Shown here in pieces: positions 45,307-55,536 of a stretch of DNA of 64,000 bases. The stretch spans positions 310,001-374,000 of the forward strand of contig CAWIHZ010000005.1 in assembly GCA_963835955.1 (NCBI GenBank). Reading direction: 5' to 3'. A model generated the notes under the pieces. The model searched no databases. It had not been told where the DNA came from and saw only the letters and a list, made by a program, of their open reading frames with translations. Source of the DNA: Roseiarcus sp963835955. Lineage in GTDB: Bacteria > Pseudomonadota > Alphaproteobacteria > Rhizobiales > Beijerinckiaceae. Every line of letters starts with the position of its first letter. The stretch's first letter is position 1. The translations under genes were made by a program, and so were the position numbers.

Positions 45307-47967
45307 ATGCGCACATCGGTCGGTCAGCCGGTTCGTCTCGTCGACTATCGCGTCCCCGACTTCCTCATTGACATGGTCGAACTCGACATCTCGCTCGACC
45401 CCCACGCGACGCGGGTCGTGTCGACGCTTTCGCTGCGCCCCAATCCGGCGGGACGGGTTGACGCCGCGCTTGCGCTCGACGGCGACGAGCTCGTCCCGGT
45501 CATGGCCGAAATCGACGGCGCGCCCCTCGATCCGACCGACTTTGAAGCGACCGCGTCGCAATTCCTGCTGCCGAATCCACCCCGTCGCCCGTTCCGGCTC
45601 AAGATCGAGACCCGCCTCGATCCGACGGCCAACACCAAGCTGATGGGCCTCTACCGTTCCGGCTCGGCCTATTGCACCCAATGCGAGGCCGAGGGCTTCC
45701 GCCGCATCGCCTATTTCCTCGACCGGCCGGACGTCCTTTCGACCTACCGCGTGCGGCTGGAGGCGGATCGCGCCGAGGCCCCGGTTCTGCTCGCCAATGG
45801 CAATCTCGAAAGCGCGGGGAAGGCGGACGCCCCCGGACGCCACTGGGCGATCTGGAGCGATCCGCACAAGAAGCCGTGCTACCTGTTCGCGCTGGTCGCG
45901 GGCGATCTCGGACACATTTCGGATTCCTTCGTCACCGCCTCGGGACGCGAGGTCGCGCTGGCGATCTACGTGGAGCCGGGCCGGGAGGAGCGCGCCCGAT
46001 ACGCGATGGATGCGCTGAAGCGCGCAATGGCGTGGGACGAACGCGCCTACGGACGCGAATACGATCTCGACGTGTTCAACATCGTCGCGGTCTCGGACTT
46101 CAACATGGGGGCGATGGAGAACAAGGGCCTCAACGTCTTTAACGACAAATACGTTCTCGCCTCGCCCCAAACCGCCACCGACGACGACTACGCCAGCATC
46201 GAAGGCGTGATCGCGCACGAATATTTTCACAACTGGACTGGCAATCGGGTGACGTGCCGGGACTGGTTCCAGCTCTGCCTCAAGGAGGGCCTGACCGTGT
46301 TCCGCGATCAGGAATTCTCCGGCGACATGCGCTCGGCGCCGGTCAAGCGGATTTCCGAAGTGCGCACGCTGCGGGCCGCACAGTTTCCCGAGGACGCCGG
46401 CCCGCTCGCGCACAATGTGCGGCCGGAAGCCTATCACGAGATCAGCAACTTCTACACCGCGACCGTGTATCAAAAGGGCGCCGAGATCATCCGCATGCTC
46501 AAGCGTCTCATCGGTCCGGAGGCCTTCCGCTCCGGCATGGACCTTTATTTTGAGCGCTATGACGGCGCGGCGGCGACGGTCGAGCAATTCATCGGCTGCT
46601 TCGCCGACGTCTCGGGGCGCGATTTCACCCGCTTCATGCGTTGGTACACGCAGGCCGGCACGCCGAAGCTCGACGTCCGCAGCGCTTATGACGCGGCGGC
46701 GCGAACCTACCGCCTCGATGTCGCCCAGTCGCTCGCTCCGACTCCCGGACAGACGGAAAAGCTGCCGGCGACCATGCCGCTCGCGCTCGGCCTCGTCGAT
46801 CCGCAAGGCGGCGAGTTCCCGCTCAAGTCTTCCGACGCGACCGAAGCCGAGCTTTCCGCCGGCGTGTTCGAACTGAAGGACGCCGAGCGGTCGATCGTGT
46901 TCCGCGACGTCGCGCGCGCGCCAACGCTGTCGTTCCTGCGCGGATTTTCGGCGCCGGTCATGGTGCAGGATGATCTCAGCGAGGACGATCTCATCGTCCT
47001 TTCACGGCACGACAGCGACAATTTCAATCGATGGCAATCATTGCAGAGCCTGGCGACGCGCGCGCTCATGCGCGGCGTCGGGGCGATACGCGCCGGGCGC
47101 GCGCCCGAGCACAGTCCAGGTCTGGTCGCCGCCTTCGGGTCGCTGATCGACGATGCGCGCGCCGGCCGTATCGATCCGGCATTCGCAGCCCTGGCGATGA
47201 GCCTGCCGAGCGAGGCCGACATCGCGCGTGAATTGGGCGAGGACGTCGATCCCGACGCGATCTATGTGGCGCGAAAAGCAATACGCGGCGCGTTCGGTCG
47301 CGCGCATGCCGCGGCGCTCTCCAAGCTCCACGGGCAGCTCGCCGATTCCTCGCCCTTCAGCCCGGACGCCGCCGCCGCCGGGCGACGGGCGCTTCGCAAC
47401 TGCGCGCTCGGCCTGATCGTCGACGGCGATGCGATCGAGGGCTTGGCTCTCGCGCATCGCCAGCTCGACGAGGCCGGCAACATGACCGAGCGGCTCGGGG
47501 CCTTGTCGACGATCGCCCTCAATCCGGGTTCGGGGCGCGAGCGCGCGCTGGAGGCCTTTGGCCGGCGCTACGGGGTCGAGCCGCTGATCCTCGACAAGTG
47601 GTTTGCGCTGCAGGCGCAGATTCCCGAGCGCGAGACGCTCGATCGGGTGCGGGCCTTGATGGGCCATCACGGATTCTCGCTCGCCAATCCTAACCGGGTC
47701 CGCGCGCTGATCGGCGGCTTTTCGGCCAATCACACGCAGTTCAATCGCGTCGACGGCGCCGGTTACGCATTGCTCGAGGAGGTCGTCGTTCAGCTCGATC
47801 CGACCAATCCGCAGATCGCCGCGCGGCTCCTGACTGCGATGCGCTCGTGGCGTTCGCTCGAAGCGCTCCGTCGAGGCCGGGCCGAGGCGATGCTGCGACG
47901 CATCGCCGGCCAAACGACGCTGTCGCCGGACCTTCGCGACATTGTGACCCGCAGCCTCGGATTGTGA
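45307..47967 (+). CDS. pepN: Aminopeptidase N
   Basis: An 886-residue M1-family zinc aminopeptidase. The exopeptidase motif GAMEN is in NMGAMENKGLNVF, and the zinc site HExxH-x18-E is H304, E305, H308 and E327 (AHEYFHNWTGNR ... CLKEGLTVF). The length equals the E. coli-type enzyme (870-890). GGAAAGG precedes ATG 45307. The stop codon lies inside a perfect triplicate 20-bp repeat (47941-48000), so the last residues DIVTRSLGL are encoded by repeat sequence. Confidence 0.95.
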   Translation: MRTSVGQPVRLVDYRVPDFLIDMVELDISLDPHATRVVSTLSLRPNPAGRVDAALALDGDELVPVMAEIDGAPLDPTDFEATASQFLLPNPPRRPFRLKIETRLDPTANTKLMGLYRSGSAYCTQCEAEGFRRIAYFLDRPDVLSTYRVRLEADRAEAPVLLANGNLESAGKADAPGRHWAIWSDPHKKPCYLFALVAGDLGHISDSFVTASGREVALAIYVEPGREERARYAMDALKRAMAWDERAYGREYDLDVFNIVAVSDFNMGAMENKGLNVFNDKYVLASPQTATDDDYASIEGVIAHEYFHNWTGNRVTCRDWFQLCLKEGLTVFRDQEFSGDMRSAPVKRISEVRTLRAAQFPEDAGPLAHNVRPEAYHEISNFYTATVYQKGAEIIRMLKRLIGPEAFRSGMDLYFERYDGAAATVEQFIGCFADVSGRDFTRFMRWYTQAGTPKLDVRSAYDAAARTYRLDVAQSLAPTPGQTEKLPATMPLALGLVDPQGGEFPLKSSDATEAELSAGVFELKDAERSIVFRDVARAPTLSFLRGFSAPVMVQDDLSEDDLIVLSRHDSDNFNRWQSLQSLATRALMRGVGAIRAGRAPEHSPGLVAAFGSLIDDARAGRIDPAFAALAMSLPSEADIARELGEDVDPDAIYVARKAIRGAFGRAHAAALSKLHGQLADSSPFSPDAAAAGRRALRNCALGLIVDGDAIEGLALAHRQLDEAGNMTERLGALSTIALNPGSGRERALEAFGRRYGVEPLILDKWFALQAQIPERETLDRVRALMGHHGFSLANPNRVRALIGGFSANHTQFNRVDGAGYALLEEVVVQLDPTNPQIAARLLTAMRSWRSLEALRRGRAEAMLRRIAGQTTLSPDLRDIVTRSLGL

Positions 47968-48000
47968 CCCGCAGCCTCGGATTGTGACCCGCAGCCTCGG
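47941..48000 (+). repeat. Perfect 3 x 20-bp tandem repeat across the pepN stop codon
   Basis: ATTGTGACCCGCAGCCTCGG occurs three times without a mismatch. The first copy and part of the second are coding; pepN stops at TGA 47965-47967 in the second copy. Since 20 is not a multiple of 3, the repeats are read in different frames. The perfect identity points to a recent slippage expansion. Confidence 0.95.
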
Positions 48001-48203
48001 TTAGACCGCGGCGGTCCGTGGAGCCGAGGCTTCCCCTACGACGGGCGCTGGGGCTCTCGCGCTCGGCCGGCGGCCCGCCCGAAAAAAGTTTGGCCGGTCC
48101 CTGTCAAGGGGCTGGACAAAGATTCGCACAGGGATTCTTATCATGCTGATTCGGGCGTTATTGCGGTTGGGCGAGAGATTTTTGCAGGGTCCTGGGAACG
48201 GCG

Positions 48204-50574
48204 ATGACGCGTGCCAACGCGGCAAACGGGGACGTTTGTCCCGACATGATTCTGGCGCCGGGGGATGCGGCTCTCCGGATCGCCGGGACTGTTCGCGGAC
48301 GGTTCGGCAATCGTCCGCTCGCGCTAGCTGAATTCCTCCGCGCGCGGGCATGCTCGCGCCATATCCCCACCGCCGCCGCGATTGGCGTGGTTTTCGCAGT
48401 CGTCTCGATCGTCGCTCTGACGCTCCAGCACCTGTGGTTCGAGCGGGAAATGGCCTTGCGCGCAGCCGCGCGCGAGGTCGCCATGCGCGCGACCATTCTC
48501 GCAACACGGCTCGACGCGGCGCTTTCGACCGCGCCGCACGCGTCTCCCGCCGCGGTTTTCCGCCGCGTTCTCGAAGCCCATCCCGACGAGCGCCTCGCCG
48601 AGGCGATCCTGATCGATCGCTTCGGCCGGCGGATCGCGATCGACGCCCCGCAAAGCGCCGCCGACTCTCCGCTCATGCGCATGGTCGGCGGGATGAGGCT
48701 TACGGCTCCCGGCGTGGATCGATCCGGGGTCGTTCGGGTTTCCGCCGGCGGGCAAGCGGATCAATTCGCCGCGGTGAGAAGCCTCCCGACCACGGCGTGG
48801 CTGGTCGCCTTCGCTTCGCCCGTCGACGTTCATCTCGCGGCCTGGCGCGCTACGGCGCGGGCGACCGTTCTGCTGCTCGCCTCGACAGTGGCGCTGATGG
48901 TCGCGGCGGGCGCCTTCTTCGCCGCTGAGGTCAGGCGTAAGCGCAAGCGCGCCCGCGCCGAGCGGACCCGACGCGCGCGCATCGATCTGGCCCTCAATCG
49001 CGGCCGTTGCGGCCTATGGACCTGGGATCTGGAGCGTGGGCGGATCGTCTGGTCGGCGTCGATGTTCGAAATTCTCGCGCTCGGCGAGCGTTGCAGCCAT
49101 TGGAGCATCGCCGACCTGCAAACGCTGATGCATCCGGAGGACCAAAGCCTGGAGACGATCGGCCGGACCGTCGCCGAAGGGCGGGGCGATTGCGTGGACG
49201 TCGAATTTCGCATGCGCGCGGCCGACGGGCGATGGGTGTGGTTGCGCAAGCGGGCGGAAATGATCGAGGACGAGGAAACCGGCGCCGCCAGCCTCGTCGG
49301 CATCGTCTTCGACGTCAGCGAGCGCAAACGCGAGGTTGAACTGTCGGCGACAGCGGACCAGCGCCTTCGCGACGCGATCGAAGCCATCTCCGAGGCGTTC
49401 GTCCTGCGGGATTCCAGCAACCGGCTCGTGCTCTGCAACTCGAAGTATCGAAGCCTGATCAACTTGCGCGGCGAAGCGTTCGGGTCCGGCGCAAGCCCGG
49501 ACCCGCTGGCCGCGTCCGGCGACGCCCCGGTCATCGCTGAAGAGACCGCCGCAGCGGCGGACGCAGTCGGTCTGGCCGGCTGCTCGCGCACCTACGAAGC
49601 GCATCTGGCCGACGGGCGGTGGCTGCAGGTCAACGAGCGGCGCACCCGCGACGGCGGTTATGTGTCGGTCGGCGCGGACATCACCGCGCTCAAGCAGCAC
49701 GAGGCGCAACTGGTCGAACTCGAAGCGACTTCTGCTCGCCACGATCGCCCAGTTGCGGCAGTCGCGCCGCTCGCTCGAGGAGCAGGCTCAGCAGCTCGCC
49801 GATCTCGCCGATCGCTATCACGAGCAGAAGGCCCAAGCCGAGGCGGCCAATCGCGCCAAGGCGGAATTTCTGGCCAACATGAGTCACGAGCTGCGCACGC
49901 CGCTCAATGCGATCATCGGATTTTCGCAGTTGATGGGGAACCAGACCTTCGGGCCGCTGGGATCGCAGAAATATCGTGACTATTGCGCGCATATTCTCTC
50001 CGGCGGCGAGTACCTGCTGCGTATCGTCAGCGACATTCTCGACATGTCGCGCCTCGAGGCGGGCCGCGAGCGTCTGTCCCGCGTGCGCTTCCGCGCCGAG
50101 CAGGCGGTCAGCCGCGCCGTGTCCGACATTGCGGCGACGGCGCGAGATAAGCGCATCGCCGTCATTGTCGACGTCGAAGCGGACCTGGCGATCGACGCCG
50201 ACCCGACGGCCGTCGAGCGCATCCTGACGACACTGATGCGAAACGCCGTGAAGTTCGCGCCGGAAGGCGGAGAGATCAGCATTGGCGCACAGGCGATCGC
50301 CGAGCAGGTCTATTTCTATGTTGAGGACAATGGCCCCGGCATCGCGGCCGCGGACCTCCCGCGATTGGGGCGGCCCTTCGAGCAGGGCGGGGTGGTGATG
50401 GCGAATGGGATGAGGGGGTCGGGGCTCGGTCTCGCGATCGCCAATTCCCTGGTCGAATTGCACGGCGGAACGCTTCGGCTCGCCTCGCGCCCCGGCGAAG
50501 GGGCGGTCGCGCTCGTCACCCTGCCGCGAATCCAGCGGAGCCTGGGCGCGGTCGCGCTCGCCCAGGTGGCTTGA
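48204..50574 (+). CDS. PAS-domain sensor histidine kinase (PleC/DivJ-like), frameshifted before the kinase domain
   Basis: The N-terminal part (48204-49730) has a membrane span AAAIGVVFAVVSIVALTLQH, an extracytoplasmic sensor region, a second span (ATVLLLASTVALMVAAGAFF) and two PAS domains (LWTWDLERGRIVWSASMFEI and AIEAISEAFVLRDSSNRLVL). The kinase part (49730-50574) has KAEFLANMSHELRTPLNAII (phospho-His), VERILTTLMRNAVKF (N box), VEDNGPGI (G1) and GSGLGLAIANSL (G2). Between them, at about 49729, the frame shifts: ELE should continue KRLLLATIAQLRQSRR. Two bases (AA) are missing, or one is extra. The total order matches PleC-type cell-cycle kinases. As sequenced, the sensor and kinase are disconnected. 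Confidence 0.88.
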
Positions 50575-50874
50575 GAGGGCGTCCGTTCGTAGGTCACGCA
50601 AAAGAGGCGAGGCTCGGCCGCCGCCTCGTTCCGGCGCCATCGCCGACCGCCCGCAACTTTCGTTCTCGCCCCGCGTCCAAAGTGTGACGCGCGTCACAGT
50701 CCTGAAGGCGCCGCCGCCCTAGCGTCGCTTCGCGCGGAGATTTCTGTTGGCCGCGGAGGGGTTTGGCGGCGGCTTCCATTGCTGATGCAGCCTCGGAAAG
50801 TCGCCGGCGTCATCCTTCCCTCAAACCTCCGCCCGAGGCGCTCCGCGGTTTGTGGACTGGAGGAGACTTGCGCG
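50575..50874. other. Regulatory gap upstream of the cold-shock-domain gene
   Basis: A 300-base gap after the histidine kinase. It holds one clear element, the CRP/FNR-type palindrome at 50683-50698, and a GGAGGAG ribosome site just before ATG 50875. No coding potential was found. Confidence 0.6.
50683..50698. promoter_or_regulatory. Perfect CRP/FNR-family palindrome
   Basis: TGTGACGCGCGTCACA is a perfect 16-base dyad matching the CRP consensus TGTGA-N6-TCACA. It lies 177 bases upstream of the double cold-shock-domain gene and 109 bases after the kinase stop, so the former is the likely target. Confidence 0.6.
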
Positions 50875-51534
50875 ATGGACAACGAACACGAATCCTGGGC
50901 GCCTCAGGGGCGCACGGCGTCTTGCGACGGGGCGGCCCCCGACGATCCGGGGCCGTGGCTGTCCGAGCGCTCTCCTATCGATCTGGGGGCCGTCAGCGTC
51001 GGACCGCAGGACATGGTCGCGGATTCGGCCGAGGATTCCGCGGTCGAGGCGACCGTGAGGTGGTTCAGGACCGACAGGGGTTATGGTTTCGTCGAGTTGC
51101 CCGACGGGCGGGGCGACGCGTTCCTGCATCTGAACGCGCTGCGTCCGGCAGGGCGCGAATCCTTGCCGCCCGGCGCCAAGCTGCGCGTGGTCGTCGGCCT
51201 CGGCGCTAAAGGCGCGCAGGTGGCCCGGGTCGTCGACATCGACGCCTCGAGCATCGTCGAGCCGCCCGTTCGTTCGTTCGCCTCCGGCGCGGCGACGCAG
51301 GGCCGGCGCGCGCCGGACGCCTCAGCGGCGATCGACCTGACCGGCAGGGTCAAGTGGTTCGACGGCGTAAGGGGCTTCGGCTTTGTCGCCTGCGACGACT
51401 TCGGCAAGGACGTGTTCGTCCATTGCTCGATTCTTCGCCCCACCGGGGTTTTGCGGCTTGCCGAAGGCCAGACCGTCGCCATGAGGGTCGTCGATACGCC
51501 CAAGGGGCGCGAGGCGATCGAGATTTCGCTCTAA
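50875..51534 (+). CDS. Protein with two cold-shock domains
   Basis: A 219-residue nucleic-acid-binding protein. CSD 1 (residues about 60-125) reads EATVRWFRTDRGYGFVEL with RNP-1-like GYGFVEL and DAFLHLNAL (RNP-2-like). CSD 2 (about 150-219) reads GRVKWFDGVRGFGFVACDD and DVFVHCSILRPTG. Single-domain CspA proteins have about 70 residues; this tandem type with a disordered N-terminal 55 residues is common in alphaproteobacteria. It should bind RNA or single-stranded DNA. ATG 50875 follows GGAGGAG; the longer upstream frame overlaps the regulatory gap. Confidence 0.9.
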   Translation: MDNEHESWAPQGRTASCDGAAPDDPGPWLSERSPIDLGAVSVGPQDMVADSAEDSAVEATVRWFRTDRGYGFVELPDGRGDAFLHLNALRPAGRESLPPGAKLRVVVGLGAKGAQVARVVDIDASSIVEPPVRSFASGAATQGRRAPDASAAIDLTGRVKWFDGVRGFGFVACDDFGKDVFVHCSILRPTGVLRLAEGQTVAMRVVDTPKGREAIEISL

Positions 51535-51759
51535 ATCGCCCCAGCGCTGAAGCGCCAGTCGCGCGAAGGGACGCCTTTCGTCAGCGGCGTCAAGCGGGAA
51601 CCTCAGAAAGCCGACGGATCGGGAACCGAGGATTTCCGATTCGAACGGCGGGCTTGGCGAAATCGGGCCGGGGACCGGCGCGCGCGCCCGCCGCGCGGCC
51701 GGGGCTTGCGAGGCGCATCGCCCCCGGCGCGGCGCGGGCGCGCGCGGCGATTCGGACGC

Positions 51760-52743
<984 letters not shown>

Positions 52744-52893
52744 GGGTGTCTCCTCTGTTCGCGAACCGGGCGGTCGTCCGCGCCATAAATGAGCGCGGCG
52801 GCGCCGGCCAAATCGCCTGGCGATCACGCCTCCCGACGGTCAAGTCTATTGGCGAGATTCGGCGCGCGGTCAAATCGATCGGGAGGGGAGAAG

Positions 52894-53151
52894 TTATTGC
52901 CGTCGCGACACCGAGAATTCGCCCGCCGCCGCACGGTCGGCCAAGCGCGCGGCGACCTGCGCCGCGTTGTCCTCGCCGTGGGCCGCGACGAGTTCGCACA
53001 TCGCCGCGCACAGCGCCGCCTCGGCGAAGTCATCGGCGCCGATGCCGTCGAGCAGCGCCAATGCGAACGCCTCGCTTACGTAGGTCAAGGCGGCGCTGCG
53101 GGCGTCCGCGGCGCTGCGCTCCTCGAGCGGGTACTGGATGGCGATCGGCAT
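52894..53151 (-). CDS. Small hypothetical protein
   Basis: An 85-residue, Ala-rich, acidic protein (IQYPLEERSAADARSAALTY ... AALCAAMCELVAAHGEDNAA) without signal peptide or recognised domain. It is probably helical. The ribosome site before ATG 53151 is weak. It is isolated between acuI and the SRAP gene. It is accepted as likely coding because of its codon pattern and clean N-terminus; function unknown. Confidence 0.5.
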   Translation of the reverse strand: MPIAIQYPLEERSAADARSAALTYVSEAFALALLDGIGADDFAEAALCAAMCELVAAHGEDNAAQVAARLADRAAAGEFSVSRRQ

Positions 53152-53369
53152 CGGTCAGGATATTAAGACCTTGGGAAAGGGAAGGCGACGCGAGTCCTTC
53201 GAAAAGGTTAATTCTGGCCCGACAATGCGTTGAATTCGGGCGTTTGCGCCCTCGCCTGGCGGCGCAAGCCTGAGCGGCTTCGCCGCAAAGCGCCCCTTTG
53301 ATGATAGACGGACGCAGGCGGCGAGCCATTCGGCCCCGCCGCGCCGCGGTCGGATATAGGGGCAGCGGA

Positions 53370-54068
53370 ATGAGCGGACGCTATGCGATCACTTTGCCGC
53401 CGGAGGCGTTGCGTTCGTATTTCGCCTACCGCGAATCTCCGAATTTCCCGCCGCGCTACAATATCGCGCCGACCCAGCCGATCCCGTTGGTGATCGCCGA
53501 ACCGCGAAGCTCGGGCGGCGTCCGGCATTTTCTGTTGGCGCGCTGGGGGTTCCTGCCGGGCTTCGTCAAGGACCCGAGGACTTTCCCCCTCATCATCAAC
53601 GCCCGCGCTGAAACGCTCGCGGCCAAGCCGAGCTTTCGCGCCGCCCTGATGCGGCGGCGATGCCTCGCGATCGCCGACGGATTCTATGAATGGCGGCGGG
53701 AGACAGGGCCGGGCGCGCGCCGTGGACCGGGCAAGCGGCCCTATCTCGTTCGCCGTGTCGGCCGCGAGCCGATGGGCTTCGCGGGTCTCTACGAGACCTG
53801 GAGCGATCCGGCCGGCGGCGAAATCGACACCGCCTGCATTGTCACGACGCCGGCCAATCGGTCGATGGCCGCGCTGAGCGACCGTATGCCGGCGATCCTC
53901 GATCCGCGGGACTTCGCCGCCTGGCTCGACGTCGACGGCGTTGACGCGGCAAGAGCGAGCGGCCTGTTGCGGCCGGCGCCGGAAACCGCTCTCGAACTGA
54001 TTGAGATCGGCCTGGCCGTCAACCATGTGGCCAACGACGATGAAAGTCTGCAAACCCCGGTCGAATGA
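53370..54068 (+). CDS. SRAP-domain (YedK/HMCES-like) protein lacking two catalytic residues
   Basis: A 232-residue SRAP protein; the family shields abasic sites in single-stranded DNA by a covalent bond from the N-terminal Cys2. Family motifs are here: GRYAITLPPEALRSYF, YNIAPTQPIPLV, ARWGFLP, LIINARAET (conserved Asn77), ADGFYEWRRE (conserved Glu107) and SDRMPAILDP. Two key residues are changed. Position 2 is Ser (codon AGC) in place of Cys, and position 170 is Ser in place of the His of the usual (I)HDRMP motif (H160 in E. coli YedK). The protein is otherwise complete and in frame. It may bind DNA without crosslinking, or have a new role. Confidence 0.9.
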   Translation: MSGRYAITLPPEALRSYFAYRESPNFPPRYNIAPTQPIPLVIAEPRSSGGVRHFLLARWGFLPGFVKDPRTFPLIINARAETLAAKPSFRAALMRRRCLAIADGFYEWRRETGPGARRGPGKRPYLVRRVGREPMGFAGLYETWSDPAGGEIDTACIVTTPANRSMAALSDRMPAILDPRDFAAWLDVDGVDAARASGLLRPAPETALELIEIGLAVNHVANDDESLQTPVE

Positions 54069-54175
54069 CCGGTCCGGACGGGCGCAGGCGAGACGCCGGC
54101 TCGACTCGTCTTGCCCGCGGGCGGGCGAAGCGGCAAGAGTGCGCTCCTGACCTTTGAGGACTCGAGAGTGAACTC

Positions 54176-54814
54176 ATGGCCGAGCGCGAAAAACCGCCGC
54201 GCGTCGTGACTTCCGTGCAGGGCGCGGACGGACTCCGGCGCTGCCCCTGGCCGGGCGCCGATCCGCTCTACCTCGCCTATCACGACGAGGAATGGGGCGT
54301 GCCCGAATACGACGACCGGGCCTTGTTCGAAAAGCTGGCGCTCGACGCTTTTCAGGCGGGGCTGTCGTGGATCACGATCCTGCGCAAGCGCCCCGCCTTT
54401 CGCGCCGCCTTCGACGGCTTCGAGCCGAAGAAAATCGTGCGCTGGAGCGCGGCGAAGAAGGACGCGCTGATGCTCGACGCGGGCATCGTGCGCAATCGCG
54501 CCAAGATCGAGGCGACGGTCGCGCTCGCCCGCGTCTTTCTCGACCTCGCCGACCAGGGCGGCTTCGCGCGTCACCTATGGAGCTTCGTCGACGGGCGGCC
54601 GATTCAGGGCGAACGCCGCAGCCTCGCCGACATTCCCGCCGAGACCGAGGCCGCGCGCGCCATCTCCAAGGACCTGCGCGCGCGCGGCGGCAATTTCGTC
54701 GGCCCGACGATCGTCTATGCGTTCATGCAGGCGACGGGCATGGTCAACGACCATCTCGTCGACTGCTGCCGCCACACGGCCTGCCGCGCGCTGGCGCGGG
54801 ACTTCGGGCGGTGA
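54176..54814 (+). CDS. tag: DNA-3-methyladenine glycosylase I
   Basis: A 212-residue base-excision enzyme removing 3-methyladenine. The family motifs are RRCPWPGADPLYLAYHDEEWG (zinc Cys and substrate region), FEKLALDAFQAGLSWITILR with the catalytic Glu/Gln helix, and the C-terminal zinc ligands in MVNDHLVDCCRHTAC. The length is slightly above E. coli Tag (187). It is followed by the HD-hydrolase gene with a GTGA overlap, so both are translated together. The SRAP gene upstream suggests a small DNA-repair cluster. Confidence 0.93.
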   Translation: MAEREKPPRVVTSVQGADGLRRCPWPGADPLYLAYHDEEWGVPEYDDRALFEKLALDAFQAGLSWITILRKRPAFRAAFDGFEPKKIVRWSAAKKDALMLDAGIVRNRAKIEATVALARVFLDLADQGGFARHLWSFVDGRPIQGERRSLADIPAETEAARAISKDLRARGGNFVGPTIVYAFMQATGMVNDHLVDCCRHTACRALARDFGR

Positions 54815-55431
54815 GCGAACGCGGCAGGCCTCGCGCCTGGCAGCGCATGCTGTCGGGGCGGCGGCTCGACCTCATCGATCCTTCGCCGCTCGACGTCGAG
54901 ATCGGCGACATCGCGCATGGGCTGGCGCGGGTCGCGCGCTGGAACGGCCAGACCAAAGGACCGGAGATCTTCTCGGTCGCGCAGCATTCGCTGCTGGTCG
55001 AGGCCTTGTTCGGATCCGGTTCGCCCGCGCAGCCGGGCAAGGCGCGCCTCGCGGCGCTGCTGCACGACGCGCCCGAATATGTGATCGGCGACATGATCTC
55101 GCCGTTCAAGGCGGCGGTCGGCGGCGATTACAGACGCGTCGAAGCGCGCCTCCACCGGGCGATCCACATCCGCTTCGGCTTGCCCGCGGAACTGACGGCC
55201 GACCTCGCCAAGCGCATCAAGGCGGTCGATCGCGCCTCGGCCTATCTGGAGGCGACCGCGCTCGCCGGGTTCTCGATCGCCGAGGCGCGCAAGCTGTTTG
55301 GCGAGCCGGAGTTTGCGCCCCGCGATTTCGCGGTCTACCTTCAGCCGGTGAGGCCGGCCGAAGCGGAGGCGCGCTTTCTCGACCGCTTCGCCGAACTCGA
55401 CGGCCAAGCCACGGCGCGGGCGGGCGGGTGA
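54811..55431 (+). CDS. HD-domain hydrolase (YfbR-like)
   Basis: A 206-residue HD-superfamily phosphohydrolase. The metal-binding set is VAQHSLLVE (first His), LLHDAPEYVIGDM (HD pair) and KAVDRASAYLEATAL (last Asp). This pattern is that of YfbR-type 5'-nucleotidases. The start is GTG 54811, overlapping the tag stop (GTGA), so translation is coupled. A role in nucleotide-pool cleaning alongside tag is plausible. Confidence 0.85.
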   Translation: MSERGRPRAWQRMLSGRRLDLIDPSPLDVEIGDIAHGLARVARWNGQTKGPEIFSVAQHSLLVEALFGSGSPAQPGKARLAALLHDAPEYVIGDMISPFKAAVGGDYRRVEARLHRAIHIRFGLPAELTADLAKRIKAVDRASAYLEATALAGFSIAEARKLFGEPEFAPRDFAVYLQPVRPAEAEARFLDRFAELDGQATARAGG

Positions 55432-55536
55432 AGATGTTTTCGTGTGGCGCCCCGGGCAAACGGGCGCGCCGCCGTTTGCGCCGACGCCGCGCTTCAACGA
55501 TCAATGTCTCTCAACCACGCAGGAGTCGATGAGGTT

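Noticed and set aside
47941..48000. CRISPR-like array
   Set aside because: The three 20-base units are directly adjacent without spacers, so this is a tandem duplication and not a CRISPR.
48001..48507. Minus-strand frame of 168 codons behind pepN
   Set aside because: Arg-rich shadow frame across the histidine kinase start, without motifs.
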